The notes: generated from the sequence alone by a model not told the origin. Counted from the first letter of the stretch, positions 1 through 9,125 are shown. The stretch: 44,768 nucleotides of DNA from Actinomycetales bacterium UBA1416 (GCA_002304945.1 DBPQ01000025.1:43092-87859), one strand, 5' to 3'. Numbers and translations: made by a program.

Positions 1-27
1 CCGAAGGCGGCCCGGGGCGATGCCACC

Positions 28-555
28 TCAGTGCTGGAAGGTGACCGTCAGGTACGCGCGGGCCAGGGTGTGGAACAGTGCGGTGAAGGAGGCCTTCGTC
101 GCGGAGGCGTCCTCGTCCAGGTCGAGGGTGTCCACGTCGAGGGCGTGCACCGCGAAGATGTACCGGTGCACGTGGTCCCCCCTCGGTGGGGCCGCCCCCA
201 TGTACGCGTGGTCACCGCCGTCGTTGCGCAGGTGGAAGGCAGCACCGGACAGCGCGAGGTCGGACTCGCCGGCGCCCTGGGGCAGCTCGGTGGTGGTGGC
301 GTCCAGGTCGAGGACGGTCCAGTGCCAGAAGCCCGCGGGTGTGGGGGCGTCCGGATCGAAGCAGGTCACCGCGAAGGCCTTCGTCCCGTCCGGGAAGCCG
401 GACCACGCGAGGTGGGGGGAGACATTGCCGCCTGCCGCTGTGTGGAGCGCGGGTATCGGCTGGCCGTCCTCGAGGTCGTCCGAGCGCAGCTCGAACGTGG
501 GGGTGGCCGGCAGGAGCTCGTAGGGATTGGGGGCGATGGGTCGGGTCAGGTCCAT
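28..555 (-). CDS. YbhB/YbcL family Raf kinase inhibitor-like protein (PEBP fold)
   Basis: This is a 175-residue protein of the phosphatidylethanolamine-binding family. The family signature is visible as DPDAPTPAGFWHW near residues 67-79 and the second ligand-pocket segment PPRGDHVHRYIFAVHAL near residues 123-139. The length is usual for bacterial YbhB/YbcL proteins, and no signal peptide is seen, so it is probably cytoplasmic. Bacterial members bind small anionic ligands, but their physiological role is poorly known, so no substrate is proposed. The ATG at 555 is preceded by a strong AAGGAGG ribosome site at good spacing, which fixes the start. The gene is transcribed away from the SOS cassette beginning at 656, and the 100-bp gap between them carries the LexA-controlled promoter. 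Family assignment is secure; function is not. Confidence 0.9.
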   Translation of the reverse strand: MDLTRPIAPNPYELLPATPTFELRSDDLEDGQPIPALHTAAGGNVSPHLAWSGFPDGTKAFAVTCFDPDAPTPAGFWHWTVLDLDATTTELPQGAGESDLALSGAAFHLRNDGGDHAYMGAAPPRGDHVHRYIFAVHALDVDTLDLDEDASATKASFTALFHTLARAYLTVTFQH

Positions 556-647
556 GGTGTACCTCCTTGGTCCTACGCTACTTCCCCGGCGTGCCGGGCG
601 GGTGTTCGACGCTCCCCCTTTCGCCGTGTGGGTGTGAGGTCATAGAA

Positions 648-663
648 TCGAACACATGTTCGA
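648..663 (+). promoter_or_regulatory. LexA (SOS) box overlapping the imuA' start codon
   Basis: TCGAACACATGTTCGA matches the actinobacterial LexA operator TCGAAC-N4-GTTCGA in both half-sites. It overlaps a -10-like TAGAAT at 643-648 and contains the ATG of imuA' at 656-658. A transcript from this -10 would begin at or within a base of the ATG, so the mRNA looks leaderless. A bound repressor would cover the core promoter and the first codons. The match is seen directly; LexA binding is inferred. Confidence 0.9.
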
Positions 664-1291
664 CGATCGAGTGGCTGCGGCCCGGGCTGCGCTGGCCCGG
701 GCAGAGGTGGCCACGGGCGTGCGTTCCGGGCACGGCGCGGTGGACCTGCCCGCCGGCCTCGGTGCCCTCCTTCCCGGAGGGCTGGCCCGGGGGAGCGTGC
801 TGGGGGTGCGCGGGTCCAGGAGTGTCCTGTTCGCCGTCATGGCCGCGGCCATGGGGCGGGACGGCTGGGCGGCGAGCATCGGCATGCCCGACCTCGGGTG
901 GCTCGCGGCCAGCGAGGCCGGGGTGGACCTGGCGCGGGTGGTCGGCATCCCCGGGGCCGGGATGGCAGCTGCGGACGTGGTCGCCGCCTGCGTGGACGGG
1001 TTCGACGTCGTCGTGCTCGGGGACGGTGTCGACCTCGGCGCCGGGGCCCGGCGCTCCCTGCTGGGACGCATCCGGTCCCACGGCACGGTGGTGCTCGCCA
1101 CCTGGCCCGGCGCGCCGGTGCTGCACGCCGCCGTCCGCGGGGGCGAGGGCTGTGGGGCCGGCACCGGTCACGTCCGTGACCGCGTGATCGCCATCCGGCG
1201 GGACGGGGCGCCCACCACCGTCCTGCTCCGGATGGGACAGCGTCCCGAACCGCTCGAGGCTCCTCGCCGGCACCTCCGGGCGGTGTCCTGA
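656..1291 (+). CDS. imuA': ImuA'-like RecA-fold accessory protein of the DnaE2 mutasome
   Basis: This 211-residue protein is the first gene of a three-gene SOS mutagenesis cassette. In mycobacteria ImuA' works with ImuB and the DnaE2 polymerase in damage-induced translesion synthesis. The identification rests on the cassette position, the size, and a degenerate RecA-like core: the region expected to hold a P-loop reads GVRGSRSVLF near residues 50-59 and lacks the Walker lysine, so ATP hydrolysis is doubtful. The ATG at 656 lies inside a perfect LexA box and has no ribosome-binding site upstream, consistent with a leaderless SOS transcript. The stop codon overlaps the imuB ATG by one base (TGATG), so translation of the two is probably coupled. 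Sequence conservation in this family is low, so context carries much of the call. Confidence 0.85.
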   Translation: MFDDRVAAARAALARAEVATGVRSGHGAVDLPAGLGALLPGGLARGSVLGVRGSRSVLFAVMAAAMGRDGWAASIGMPDLGWLAASEAGVDLARVVGIPGAGMAAADVVAACVDGFDVVVLGDGVDLGAGARRSLLGRIRSHGTVVLATWPGAPVLHAAVRGGEGCGAGTGHVRDRVIAIRRDGAPTTVLLRMGQRPEPLEAPRRHLRAVS

Positions 1292-2832
1292 TGCTCCTGA
1301 TGGTCGTGTGGGTCCCGGACTGGCCGGTGGTCGCGGCCGTGGCGGAGGGAATGGCTGCGCCCGGGGTCCCCGCCGCGGTGCACGACGGTCGTGGCCTCGT
1401 GGTGGTCTCCGCGGCCGCGCGGGCCCAGGGGGTGCGTATTGGGATGCGCCGCCGCCACGCCCACCGGGTCTGCCCCGAGCTGGTGCTGCTCGCGAAGGAC
1501 GAGGCCCGGGACGCCCGCGCGTTCGAACCCGTGGTCCAGTCCGTGGAGGAGGTGGTGGCCGAGGTGGCGGTGCTGCGCCCGGGGATGGCGCTGGCCGAGG
1601 CCGCCGGTCCCGTCCGGCACGCCGGGACGGAGGAGGCGCTCGCCGAGGCCGTCGTCGGGGCGGTGGCCCGGTACAGCGGGGCGGAGGCCTACGTGGGGAT
1701 CGGGCAGGGGCTGCTGACCGCGATCCTCGCGGCACGCGCCTCGGCGATCGTCCCGGCGCCGGACACCGCGGCGTTCCTGGCCGCACACCCGGTCTCCGCC
1801 CTGCGGCACGGGGCGCTGACCCGGCAGTCCCGCGGGGAGGTGGACGCCCTCGTCGAGGTGTTCGGCCAGCTCGGCCTCCGCACCCTCGGTGACGTCGCGG
1901 CACTGCCCGCCGCCGACATCCTGGCCCGGTTCGGGGAGGCCGGGCGCTGGGCGCACGCCCTGGCCCGAGGGGCCTTCGTCCCCACCGCCCCGGGACAGCG
2001 GCTGGAGGGCGCCGTGGTGGTCGCCCGGGAACTGGACCCACCCCTGGAGCGGTCCGACGCGGCGGCCTTCGCCACCCGCACGCTCGCGGAGGACCTGGCC
2101 GGCCGGCTGGCGGGCCGGGCCTGCGGGCGGTTGCGCGTGACGGCGCGCACCACCGACGGCGCCGAGCTCTCCCGGCTCTGGACGATCGAGTCCGTCCTCG
2201 CGGCGGCCGAGGTCACCGATCGGGTGCGCTGGCAGCTCGACGGCTGGCTCTCCGGGCGCAGCGGCGTGCCCCCCAGCGCCCCGTTGCACCTCCTGGAACT
2301 CGCCGCGGAGGAGGTCCGTGGGGCGTTGGCCGGCCAGGAACAGCTCTGGGGGCGCCCGGGCCGTTCGGCGGAGGCGGCGCAGCGCACGGTCGTGCGGCTG
2401 CAGGGCATGCTCGGCGCCGAGGCCGTCCACCGCCCGGTCCTGCAGGGCGGGCGGGACCCCCGGACCAGGATCCGGCTGGTGGCGTGGGACGACGACCCGC
2501 CGTTGCGCCGCCTCGACGCCCCCTGGCCGGGACAGCTGCCGACCCCGGCCCCCAGTACGCTCCTCGACCAGCCCCGCGAGGTGGCGGTGGTCGACGACGC
2601 CGGCCGGGAAGTCGCCGTCGACGCGCGCGGGCGCATCAGCGCCGTCCCGGTGCGCGTGACGGCGGGGGAGGACCACGCCGTCGTCGCATGGGCCGGGCCG
2701 TGGCCGATCAGCGAGACCTGGTGGTCCACGCCGCGCCGCGGGGCGTGGCTGCAGGTGACCCCCGCCGAGGGCCCGTCGATGCTGCTGTCCGTCCAGGGGG
2801 GCACGTGGCTGCTGGAGGGGATCTATGACTAG
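1291..2832 (+). CDS. imuB: ImuB, catalytically inactive Y-family polymerase-like protein
   Basis: This 513-residue protein has the DinB/UmuC Y-family fold. In mycobacteria ImuB is the hub that links DnaE2 and ImuA' to the sliding clamp. The N-terminal aspartate survives (VWVPDWPVVAA, residues 5-15), but where the DinB in this same window has SIDEAFLDV, ImuB has RPGMALAEAAG, so the catalytic carboxylate pair is missing. A clamp-binding-like QEQLWG sits at residues 349-354, in the position and style of the known ImuB clamp motif. The ATG overlaps the imuA' stop, and the imuB end overlaps dnaE2 by 8 bp, giving one operon. The call is secure from domain plus context; lack of catalysis is inferred from the missing residues. 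Confidence 0.93.
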   Translation: MLLMVVWVPDWPVVAAVAEGMAAPGVPAAVHDGRGLVVVSAAARAQGVRIGMRRRHAHRVCPELVLLAKDEARDARAFEPVVQSVEEVVAEVAVLRPGMALAEAAGPVRHAGTEEALAEAVVGAVARYSGAEAYVGIGQGLLTAILAARASAIVPAPDTAAFLAAHPVSALRHGALTRQSRGEVDALVEVFGQLGLRTLGDVAALPAADILARFGEAGRWAHALARGAFVPTAPGQRLEGAVVVARELDPPLERSDAAAFATRTLAEDLAGRLAGRACGRLRVTARTTDGAELSRLWTIESVLAAAEVTDRVRWQLDGWLSGRSGVPPSAPLHLLELAAEEVRGALAGQEQLWGRPGRSAEAAQRTVVRLQGMLGAEAVHRPVLQGGRDPRTRIRLVAWDDDPPLRRLDAPWPGQLPTPAPSTLLDQPREVAVVDDAGREVAVDARGRISAVPVRVTAGEDHAVVAWAGPWPISETWWSTPRRGAWLQVTPAEGPSMLLSVQGGTWLLEGIYD

Positions 2833-5800
2833 GCACGCCAGGTACGCCGAGCTCCACGCCCACTCGGCGTTCTCCTTCCTCGACGGCGCCAGCCAGCCCG
2901 AGGAACTGGTGGCCGAGGCCGCACGGCTGGGCCTCACCGGGATCGGGCTCACCGACCACAACGGGTTGTACGGGGTGGTGCGCCTGGCCGAGGCGGCCCG
3001 CACCGTCGGGATGCCCACCGTGCTGGGGGCGGAGCTCACCCTCGGCGGGGCGGCACGCACCGGGGGCCATGCGGCGGACGAGGCCGCCGCCCACGACCCG
3101 CCGGGGCCCCATCTGCTCGTCCTCGCCCGCGGGCCGGAGGGCTACCGGCGGCTGTCCCACGCGATCGCGGAGGCGCACCTGCGCACCGGGCGCAAGGACG
3201 TCGCGGCGCACACCGTGGAGGAGCTGGCGGAGGCGGCCGGGGGCCACTGGCTGGTGCTCACCGGATGCCGCAAGGGCGCGGTCCGCCTCGCGCTGCAGCG
3301 GGAGGGCCCCCGCGCGGCACGTGCCGAGCTGGACCGGCTCGTCGCGCTGTTCGGGGCCGGCAACGTGGCGGTGGAGATCACCCACCACGGCACCGCCGCG
3401 GATGAGGTGCTCCATGACGCCATGGCGGACCTCGCGGAGCGGGCGCGGCTCCCCCTCGTGGCCACGGGCGGGGTGCACTGCGCCCGGCCCTCCGACCAGC
3501 CGGTGGCGGACGTGCTGGCCGCCACCCGCGCCCGGCGCACCGTGGAGGAGCTGGACGGCTGGCTGCCCGCCCACCCGGCGCACCTGCGCTCCGCCGCGGA
3601 GATGCTCGCGCTGCACCGCCGCCATCCCGGCGCCGTCGCCACCGCGGCGGACCTCGCCGAGGAGTGCGCGTTCGACCTGAACCTGATCGCCCCCGACCTG
3701 CCGCCGCACCCGGTGCCGGAGGGCCACACGGAGGCCACGTGGCTGGTCGAGCTCACCCACCGCGGGGCCACCGCGCGCTACGGTCCCCGCCATGCCGAGC
3801 GGATGCCCGGGGCCTGGGCGACCATCGACAAGGAGCTGGCGATCATCACGGAGCTGGGCTTCCCCGGCTACTTCCTCATCCTCCACGAGATCGTCGACTT
3901 CTGCCGTGACCGCGGCATCCTCTGCCAGGGGCGCGGCTCGGCGGCCAACTCCGCGGTCTGCTTCGCACTCGGGATCACGGCGGTGGACGCGGTGCGCCAC
4001 CGGATGCTGTTCGAGCGCTTCCTCTCCCCGGGGCGCTCGGGCCCCCCGGACATCGACATGGACATCGAGTCCGGCCGCCGCGAGGAGGTCCTCCAGTTCG
4101 TCTACGAGCGCTACGGCCGCCGTCATGCCGCCCAGGTCGCCAACGTGATCTCCTACCGGCCGCGCTCCGCGGTGCGGGACGTGGCCCGCGCGCTCGGGTA
4201 CGACATCGGCCAGGCCGACGCCTGGTCCAGGCAGATCGAGCGGTGGGGGCGCGTGCCCGACGACGTCGGGATCCCCACCCCCGTGGTGGACCTCGCGCAG
4301 CGCATGTTGCGCCTGCCCCGCCACCTCGGCATCCACTCGGGCGGCATGGTGCTGTGCGACCGTCCCGTGATCGACGTCTGCCCCGTCGAGTGGGCCACCA
4401 TGCCGGGGCGGACGGTCCTGCAGTGGGACAAGGACGACTGTGCGGACGCGGGACTCGTCAAGTTCGACCTCCTCGGCCTCGGCATGCTCACCGCCCTGCG
4501 GCTCGCGTTCGCCGAGCTCACCGCGCAGGGGGTGGTGCACGAGGGCCGGCCGATCGGGTTGCACGACCTCCCCCAGGAGGATCCGGCGGTCTACGACCTG
4601 CTGTGCGCCGCGGACACCGTGGGGGTGTTCCAGGTGGAGTCCCGCGCCCAGATGGCCACCCTGCCGCGGCTGCGGCCCCGCTGCTTCTACGACATCGTCG
4701 TGGAGGTGGCCCTCATCCGGCCCGGGCCCATCCAGGGCGGGTCGGTGAACCCCTACATCCGCCGCCGCATCGGGACCGAGCCGGTGACCTACCTCCATCC
4801 CCTCCTCCGGCCCGCCCTGGAGAAGACCCTCGGCGTCCCGCTGTTCCAGGAGCAACTCATGCAGATCGCCATCGACGTCGCCGGCTTCACCCCTGCCGAG
4901 GCGGACCAGCTGCGCAAGGCGATGGGTTCCAAGCGGTCACTGGAGAGGATGGAGGCCCTGCGCGGGCGGCTGATGGAGGGCATGGCGGCCAACGGGATCA
5001 CCGCGGAGGTGGGGGAGCGGATCTACGCCAAGCTCCAGGCCTTCGCCGACTTCGGCTTCCCCGAGTCCCACTCCTTCTCCTTCGCCTACCTCGTCTACGC
5101 CTCCGCCTGGCTCAAGGTGCACCATCCCGAGGCGTTCTACGCCGCCCTGCTCGCCTCCCAGCCGATGGGCTTCTACTCGCCGCAGACGCTCCTCGCCGAC
5201 GCCCGGCGCCACGGGGTGCGCATCCTCGCCGCGGACGTCACCGCCTCCGGGGTCCAGCCGCGCGTGGAACCGGGCGCCACCCCTCCCGGGGCCGTGCCCA
5301 CCACCCCCGACGGCGTCCCCCTCGTCCGTCCCCGTGCGGACCTCGCGGTCCGGCTCGGGCTTGCCCAGGTCCGCACCATCGGCGAGGAGAGGGCGGCCGA
5401 GATCGTGGCGGAACGGGAGCGGGAGCCGTTCACCTCCCTCGCCGACCTCTCCCGGCGCGTGCCGCTCACCCGGGAGCAGCTCGAGGCCCTCGCCACCGCG
5501 GGCGCGCTGCGGGCGTGGGGGAGCCGCCGGGAGAACCTCTGGTCGGCCGGGGCGCTGGCCCATGAGCACGGCGTGGTGCACGGGACGTGGCTCCAGCCAC
5601 CCCTTCCGGGCACCGCCGTCGGGGCACGGCCGCCGGCGCTGCCGGGAATGGACGTGGTGGAGGAGGCCGTGGCGGACGTGTGGGCCACCGGGGTCACCCC
5701 GCACACCTTCCCCACCCGGTTCGTCCGCCCCCGGCTGGAGGCGTCCGGGGTGGTGGCGATCGCGGAGCTCGAGAGGCGGGAGCCGGGGGAGCGGCTCCGG

Positions 5801-6061
5801 GTGGGTGGGGTGGTGACCCACCGGCAGCGGCCGAAGACGGCCTCGGGCATCACATTCCTGTCGCTGGAGGACGAGACCGGGCTGCTCAACGTGGTGTGCT
5901 CGGTGGGCCTGTGGCAGCGGTACCGGAGGGTGGCCCGTACGAGTGCCGCGCTGGTGGTGCGGGGCACGCTGGAGCGTGCGGACGGTGTCACGAACCTCGT
6001 GGCCGACGCCCTGGAGCCGCTCTCGCTCGCGGTGCCGTCGCGGTCCCGGGACTTCCGGTGA
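2825..6061 (+). CDS. dnaE2: Error-prone DNA polymerase DnaE2
   Basis: This 1078-residue C-family polymerase is the catalytic enzyme of SOS mutagenesis, copying past lesions with low fidelity. The N-terminal PHP domain begins with HAHSAFSFLDG (histidines 11 and 13). The palm carries the catalytic triad as PDIDMDIES near residue 408. Helix-hairpin-helix and OB-fold regions follow, the latter near residues 975-1050. The length is typical of DnaE2 and shorter than replicative DnaE1. The start has a GGAGGGG ribosome site eight bases upstream, inside the imuB coding region, and overlaps imuB by 8 bp. The stop codon directly abuts the stop of the convergent LacI gene with no gap. Expression should follow the LexA box at 648-663. 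Confidence 0.96.
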   Translation: MTRHARYAELHAHSAFSFLDGASQPEELVAEAARLGLTGIGLTDHNGLYGVVRLAEAARTVGMPTVLGAELTLGGAARTGGHAADEAAAHDPPGPHLLVLARGPEGYRRLSHAIAEAHLRTGRKDVAAHTVEELAEAAGGHWLVLTGCRKGAVRLALQREGPRAARAELDRLVALFGAGNVAVEITHHGTAADEVLHDAMADLAERARLPLVATGGVHCARPSDQPVADVLAATRARRTVEELDGWLPAHPAHLRSAAEMLALHRRHPGAVATAADLAEECAFDLNLIAPDLPPHPVPEGHTEATWLVELTHRGATARYGPRHAERMPGAWATIDKELAIITELGFPGYFLILHEIVDFCRDRGILCQGRGSAANSAVCFALGITAVDAVRHRMLFERFLSPGRSGPPDIDMDIESGRREEVLQFVYERYGRRHAAQVANVISYRPRSAVRDVARALGYDIGQADAWSRQIERWGRVPDDVGIPTPVVDLAQRMLRLPRHLGIHSGGMVLCDRPVIDVCPVEWATMPGRTVLQWDKDDCADAGLVKFDLLGLGMLTALRLAFAELTAQGVVHEGRPIGLHDLPQEDPAVYDLLCAADTVGVFQVESRAQMATLPRLRPRCFYDIVVEVALIRPGPIQGGSVNPYIRRRIGTEPVTYLHPLLRPALEKTLGVPLFQEQLMQIAIDVAGFTPAEADQLRKAMGSKRSLERMEALRGRLMEGMAANGITAEVGERIYAKLQAFADFGFPESHSFSFAYLVYASAWLKVHHPEAFYAALLASQPMGFYSPQTLLADARRHGVRILAADVTASGVQPRVEPGATPPGAVPTTPDGVPLVRPRADLAVRLGLAQVRTIGEERAAEIVAEREREPFTSLADLSRRVPLTREQLEALATAGALRAWGSRRENLWSAGALAHEHGVVHGTWLQPPLPGTAVGARPPALPGMDVVEEAVADVWATGVTPHTFPTRFVRPRLEASGVVAIAELERREPGERLRVGGVVTHRQRPKTASGITFLSLEDETGLLNVVCSVGLWQRYRRVARTSAALVVRGTLERADGVTNLVADALEPLSLAVPSRSRDFR

Positions 6062-7042
6062 TCAGCGGTGCGCGGTGGTCGAGTCCCGCACCACCAGCTT
6101 GGAGGGCAACACGATCCGGGTGTCGCTGGCGGCGGAACCGGCCAGCAGGTCCAGGAGGAGGCGCGCCGCGGTGGCGCCGAGCTCGCGCAACGGCGCCGCG
6201 ACGGAGGTGAGGGCCGGGTTGGCCACCGTGCACGCGGGGATGTTGTCGAACCCGATGATGCACTTGTCCTCCTGAACGGACCTGCCCGCAGCCCGGATGC
6301 CTCGCATGAGGCCGAGCGCCATGAGGTCGTTGTGGGCGATCACGCCCGCGTGGGGGTGGGCGAGCACCTCACCCGCAGCCGCGTGACCACCCTCGAAGGT
6401 GGCGCGGTAGTGCCCGATGAGGTGGGCGTCGATGCCCAGCTCCATGGCCCGTTCCCGCAGGGCCCGCCAGCGGATCCCCCCGGTCCACGACTCCTCGGGG
6501 CCGGCGACGAAGAGGATGGTGCGGTGCCCGAGCTCCGCGAGGTGGTCCACCGCCGCCCGGGTGCCACCGACGTTGTCGACGATGACGGCCGGCACGCCGC
6601 GGACGAGCCGGTTCACCAGCACCAGCGGCCGGGTGAGCGCGATGCCGAGGATCGACCGGTCGTCGGTGAGCGGGCTCGTCAGGATCAGTCCGTCGACCCC
6701 GCTCGTGCGCCGCAGGGCCTTGCGCTCTCTGTCCTCCGATTCGAGGGTGTCCACAAGTTGCAGGGTGTAGTCCTCGCGCACCGCGACGTCCTGGACACCG
6801 CGGGTCACGAGTCCGTAGTAGGGGTTGGAGACGTCGTGCACCAGCAGCCCGATCACCTGGTTGCCGCTCAGGTCCGGGGTTCGCACCGCCCGTGCCCGGT
6901 AGCCGAGCTGCTCGGCCACCTCGTGCACGTGCCGCGCGGTCGCGGCGTTGACGCGGTCGGGCCGCGAGAAGGTGCGCGAGACGGTGGACGGGGACACGCC
7001 GGCCTCGTGGGCCACGTCGTAGATGCTGACGGGACGTTCCAT
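6062..7042 (-). CDS. LacI family transcriptional regulator
   Basis: This 326-residue regulator has an N-terminal LacI helix-turn-helix (SIYDVAHEAGVSPSTVSRTF, residues 6-25) and the hinge and periplasmic-binding-protein-like effector domain over the remainder, including GLLVHDVSNPYYG and the terminal DSTTAHR. Such proteins usually bind a sugar or nucleoside and control transport or catabolic genes, but no sugar uptake genes lie next to it. The ATG at 7042 is preceded by AGAGGTGAG, which overlaps the stop codon of the upstream exporter gene, and only 5 bp separate the two genes, so they look co-transcribed. An open frame continues upstream through the exporter gene on this strand, but that part is not protein-like. 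The ligand cannot be predicted from this sequence. Confidence 0.92.
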   Translation of the reverse strand: MERPVSIYDVAHEAGVSPSTVSRTFSRPDRVNAATARHVHEVAEQLGYRARAVRTPDLSGNQVIGLLVHDVSNPYYGLVTRGVQDVAVREDYTLQLVDTLESEDRERKALRRTSGVDGLILTSPLTDDRSILGIALTRPLVLVNRLVRGVPAVIVDNVGGTRAAVDHLAELGHRTILFVAGPEESWTGGIRWRALRERAMELGIDAHLIGHYRATFEGGHAAAGEVLAHPHAGVIAHNDLMALGLMRGIRAAGRSVQEDKCIIGFDNIPACTVANPALTSVAAPLRELGATAARLLLDLLAGSAASDTRIVLPSKLVVRDSTTAHR

Positions 7043-7047
7043 GGCAC

Positions 7048-8340
7048 TCACCTCTGCGTGGTGCCGGGTTCGTCCGGCAGTTCGACGAGAGGGGGATCCG
7101 GGGAGCGCAGGGTCGAGAAGACGGCCCAGGCGACGGCGAGGAGCGGGATCGCGATGATGGCGCCGAGGAGGCCCCCGAGGAAGGTGCCGGCCGTGACGCC
7201 GAGGGCGACGACCACGGGATGGAGCGAGACCTGCTTGCCCATGACGAGGGGTTCGAGGATGTGTCCCTCGATCTGGCCGATGAGTGCGACGCCGATCGTG
7301 ACGATGAGGGCCTGGAGGAACCCGCCGGTGGCGAGTGCGACGACGGCGGCGACGATCATGGCGAGTGGGGCGCCGATCAGGGGGACGAAGGCGCCGACGA
7401 ACACGAGGACGGCGAGCGGAGCCGCCAGGGGAACCCCCACCACCAGCAACAGGATGAACGCGAGGATGCCGTCCACGGTGGCGACGATCATGGTTCCCCG
7501 CGCGTACCCCGAGAAGGTGTACCAGCCGGCGCCCGCCGCACGGTGGACGCTCAGCCGGTTGCGGGCGGGCAGCTGGTTCAGGAACCAGAGCCACATCCGC
7601 TTCCCGGACGAGAGGAGGAAGATCGTCACGAACAGGCTGAGCGCGAACACGGTGAAGACCAGGGCCACGGCGCCCGCGTTCGAGACCACCTGGCCGGCGA
7701 GGTCGCCGGCGTTGCTCTGCACGTACTCCGTGGCCTGGCGGATGAGGTCGTTGACCCAGTCGTAGACCTCGTCCTGGGTGACGTGCCAGGGGAGGGGCCC
7801 GTTCTCCAGGAAGTCGAGGATCGTCCCGATGCCCTGTTCGAACTGTCGTGCCAGCCTGTCCCACTGCCCCACCACCGAGCTGATCACGTACGTCAGCAGG
7901 CCCGCGAAGAAGAGGAAGGACAGCAGCAGGGAGAGGCCGACCGCGAGGGCGCGGGGCATGACCCGGTTCAGGAGGTCCGTCACCGGGTTGAGGACCGAGG
8001 TGAAGACGAGGGCCACGAACACGGCGATGAAGACGAGCTGGATGCGCGTTGTGGCGAACACCAGCAGCGAGACCACCAGGATGATGCCGATCGTGTACCA
8101 CGACATGAGCCCGAACTTGGCGAGCCAGGGGGGTACACCCCGTGAGTCGCGGCTCGTGCCGCCCTCGGCGAGCCGTCGGACGGTGACCCTGCCCGCCGTC
8201 GTCGGCCGTGGACGCAACAGCGGCAGCTGGACGAGCGCGGCCTCCGCGCCGGCGAGACGGGGGGCGCGTACCTGCTCCCGGCGAGCCCGGATCGCCCGCC
8301 GGGCCTGGCCGAGTGTCCTCCTCGTCCTGCCGAACCTCAT
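7048..8340 (-). CDS. AI-2E family (TqsA/YdgG-type) membrane transporter
   Basis: This roughly 430-residue polytopic membrane protein belongs to the AI-2E transporter family. Members include exporters of autoinducer-2 and Na+/H+ antiporters, so the substrate is not set by family alone. A basic, Arg-rich N-terminus of about 75 residues precedes a pair of membrane helices starting at SWYTIGIILVV, followed by a soluble helical segment (about residues 150-210) and a C-terminal block of hydrophobic helices containing the family-typical VPLIGAPLAMIVA and GNQVSL-like GKQVSLHPVVVALG. The ATG at 8340 is chosen over the GTG three bases upstream; neither has a clear ribosome site. A regulator of the LacI family follows within 5 bp. 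Confidence 0.9.
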   Translation of the reverse strand: MRFGRTRRTLGQARRAIRARREQVRAPRLAGAEAALVQLPLLRPRPTTAGRVTVRRLAEGGTSRDSRGVPPWLAKFGLMSWYTIGIILVVSLLVFATTRIQLVFIAVFVALVFTSVLNPVTDLLNRVMPRALAVGLSLLLSFLFFAGLLTYVISSVVGQWDRLARQFEQGIGTILDFLENGPLPWHVTQDEVYDWVNDLIRQATEYVQSNAGDLAGQVVSNAGAVALVFTVFALSLFVTIFLLSSGKRMWLWFLNQLPARNRLSVHRAAGAGWYTFSGYARGTMIVATVDGILAFILLLVVGVPLAAPLAVLVFVGAFVPLIGAPLAMIVAAVVALATGGFLQALIVTIGVALIGQIEGHILEPLVMGKQVSLHPVVVALGVTAGTFLGGLLGAIIAIPLLAVAWAVFSTLRSPDPPLVELPDEPGTTQR

Positions 8341-8368
8341 CACTGCCAGTGTGCCAGCGACACGGCCG

Positions 8369-9028
8369 TCAGCCGCTGCAATCGCCGCGTGTCAGGAGGA
8401 GTCGGCCGACCTCGTCGGGGGTGTGGGCCACCGCCCAGGCTCCCTCGGCCTCGGCGGGAGTCCCGTAGCCCCACGTCACGAAGATCGTGGGCAGGCCGTG
8501 CTCCGCCGCTCCGTCGACGTCGTGGTGCCGGTCCCCGACCATGACGGCGCTGCTGGCGTCGACGCCCAGGTCCGAGAACAGCCCGAGGGCACGGTCGAGG
8601 ACGCGGGCCTTGGCGGCGCTGCGCTCGGACATGTCCGACCCGGCGATCACTGCGAAGGACGCGACGAGGCCCTTGGCCTCGAGGATGCGCCGGACGAGGT
8701 CCTCACGCTTGGAGGAGGCGACGCCGAGCTGCCACCCGGCCCCGGTGAGCTCCTGGAGCAGATCCGGGAGCCCGGGGTAGAGGACGGCCTCCGTCATCCT
8801 CTGCAGGTAGATGGCACGGTAGGCGTCACGGAAGTCCTCCGCGCGGTCCGCCGGGACGCCCAGAACCTCCGTGATCCCGGTCAGGATCGGTGGGCCGACG
8901 AAGCGGCGCAGCCGGTCCTCCGGCGGGGCCTGGTAGCCGAAGCGCTCGAGGGTCGCCCGGGCGGAGCCGAGGATCTGGGGCCCGGAGTCGGCGATGGTGC
9001 CGTCGAAGTCGAAGATGGCCACGCACAT
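8369..9028 (-). CDS. HAD-superfamily hydrolase, phosphoglycolate phosphatase-like
   Basis: This 219-residue HAD phosphatase has all four motifs. The nucleophile motif is FDFDGTIADS (residues 6-15), motif II is VASSK near residue 104, a lysine lies in SAAKARVLDRAL near 139, and motif IV is VMVGDRHHDVDGA near 167. The helical cap between motifs I and II is of the Gph/beta-phosphoglucomutase type, which in this family acts on small phosphorylated metabolites. It sits upstream of and divergent from a hexose-6-phosphate mutarotase, so a sugar-phosphate substrate is plausible but unproven. It shares direction with the AI-2E transporter 28 bp downstream. Confidence 0.9.
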   Translation of the reverse strand: MCVAIFDFDGTIADSGPQILGSARATLERFGYQAPPEDRLRRFVGPPILTGITEVLGVPADRAEDFRDAYRAIYLQRMTEAVLYPGLPDLLQELTGAGWQLGVASSKREDLVRRILEAKGLVASFAVIAGSDMSERSAAKARVLDRALGLFSDLGVDASSAVMVGDRHHDVDGAAEHGLPTIFVTWGYGTPAEAEGAWAVAHTPDEVGRLLLTRGDCSG

Positions 9029-9125
9029 CGCCCCAGCGTCCCACGGCGTCCGGGTTCACCCAACACCGGGTGGCAACGGAGGCAATCCCGGGTGTCCGTG
9101 GCGTCTTCGTTGTTACGCTCCCGTC

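Noticed and set aside
578..2041. Long minus-strand open frame opposite imuA'-imuB
   Set aside because: Pro/Arg-rich low-complexity translation without domain features; a shadow caused by high GC at third codon positions. Similar long shadows lie opposite dnaE2, both ABC genes, the peptidase, ubiB-type kinase, glnA, the tape measure and the terminase.
7043..8101. Upstream extension of the LacI frame to 679 residues
   Set aside because: The added part is out of frame with the AI-2E transporter gene it overlaps and is Arg/His/Pro-rich; the LacI helix-turn-helix marks the true N-terminus at 7042.
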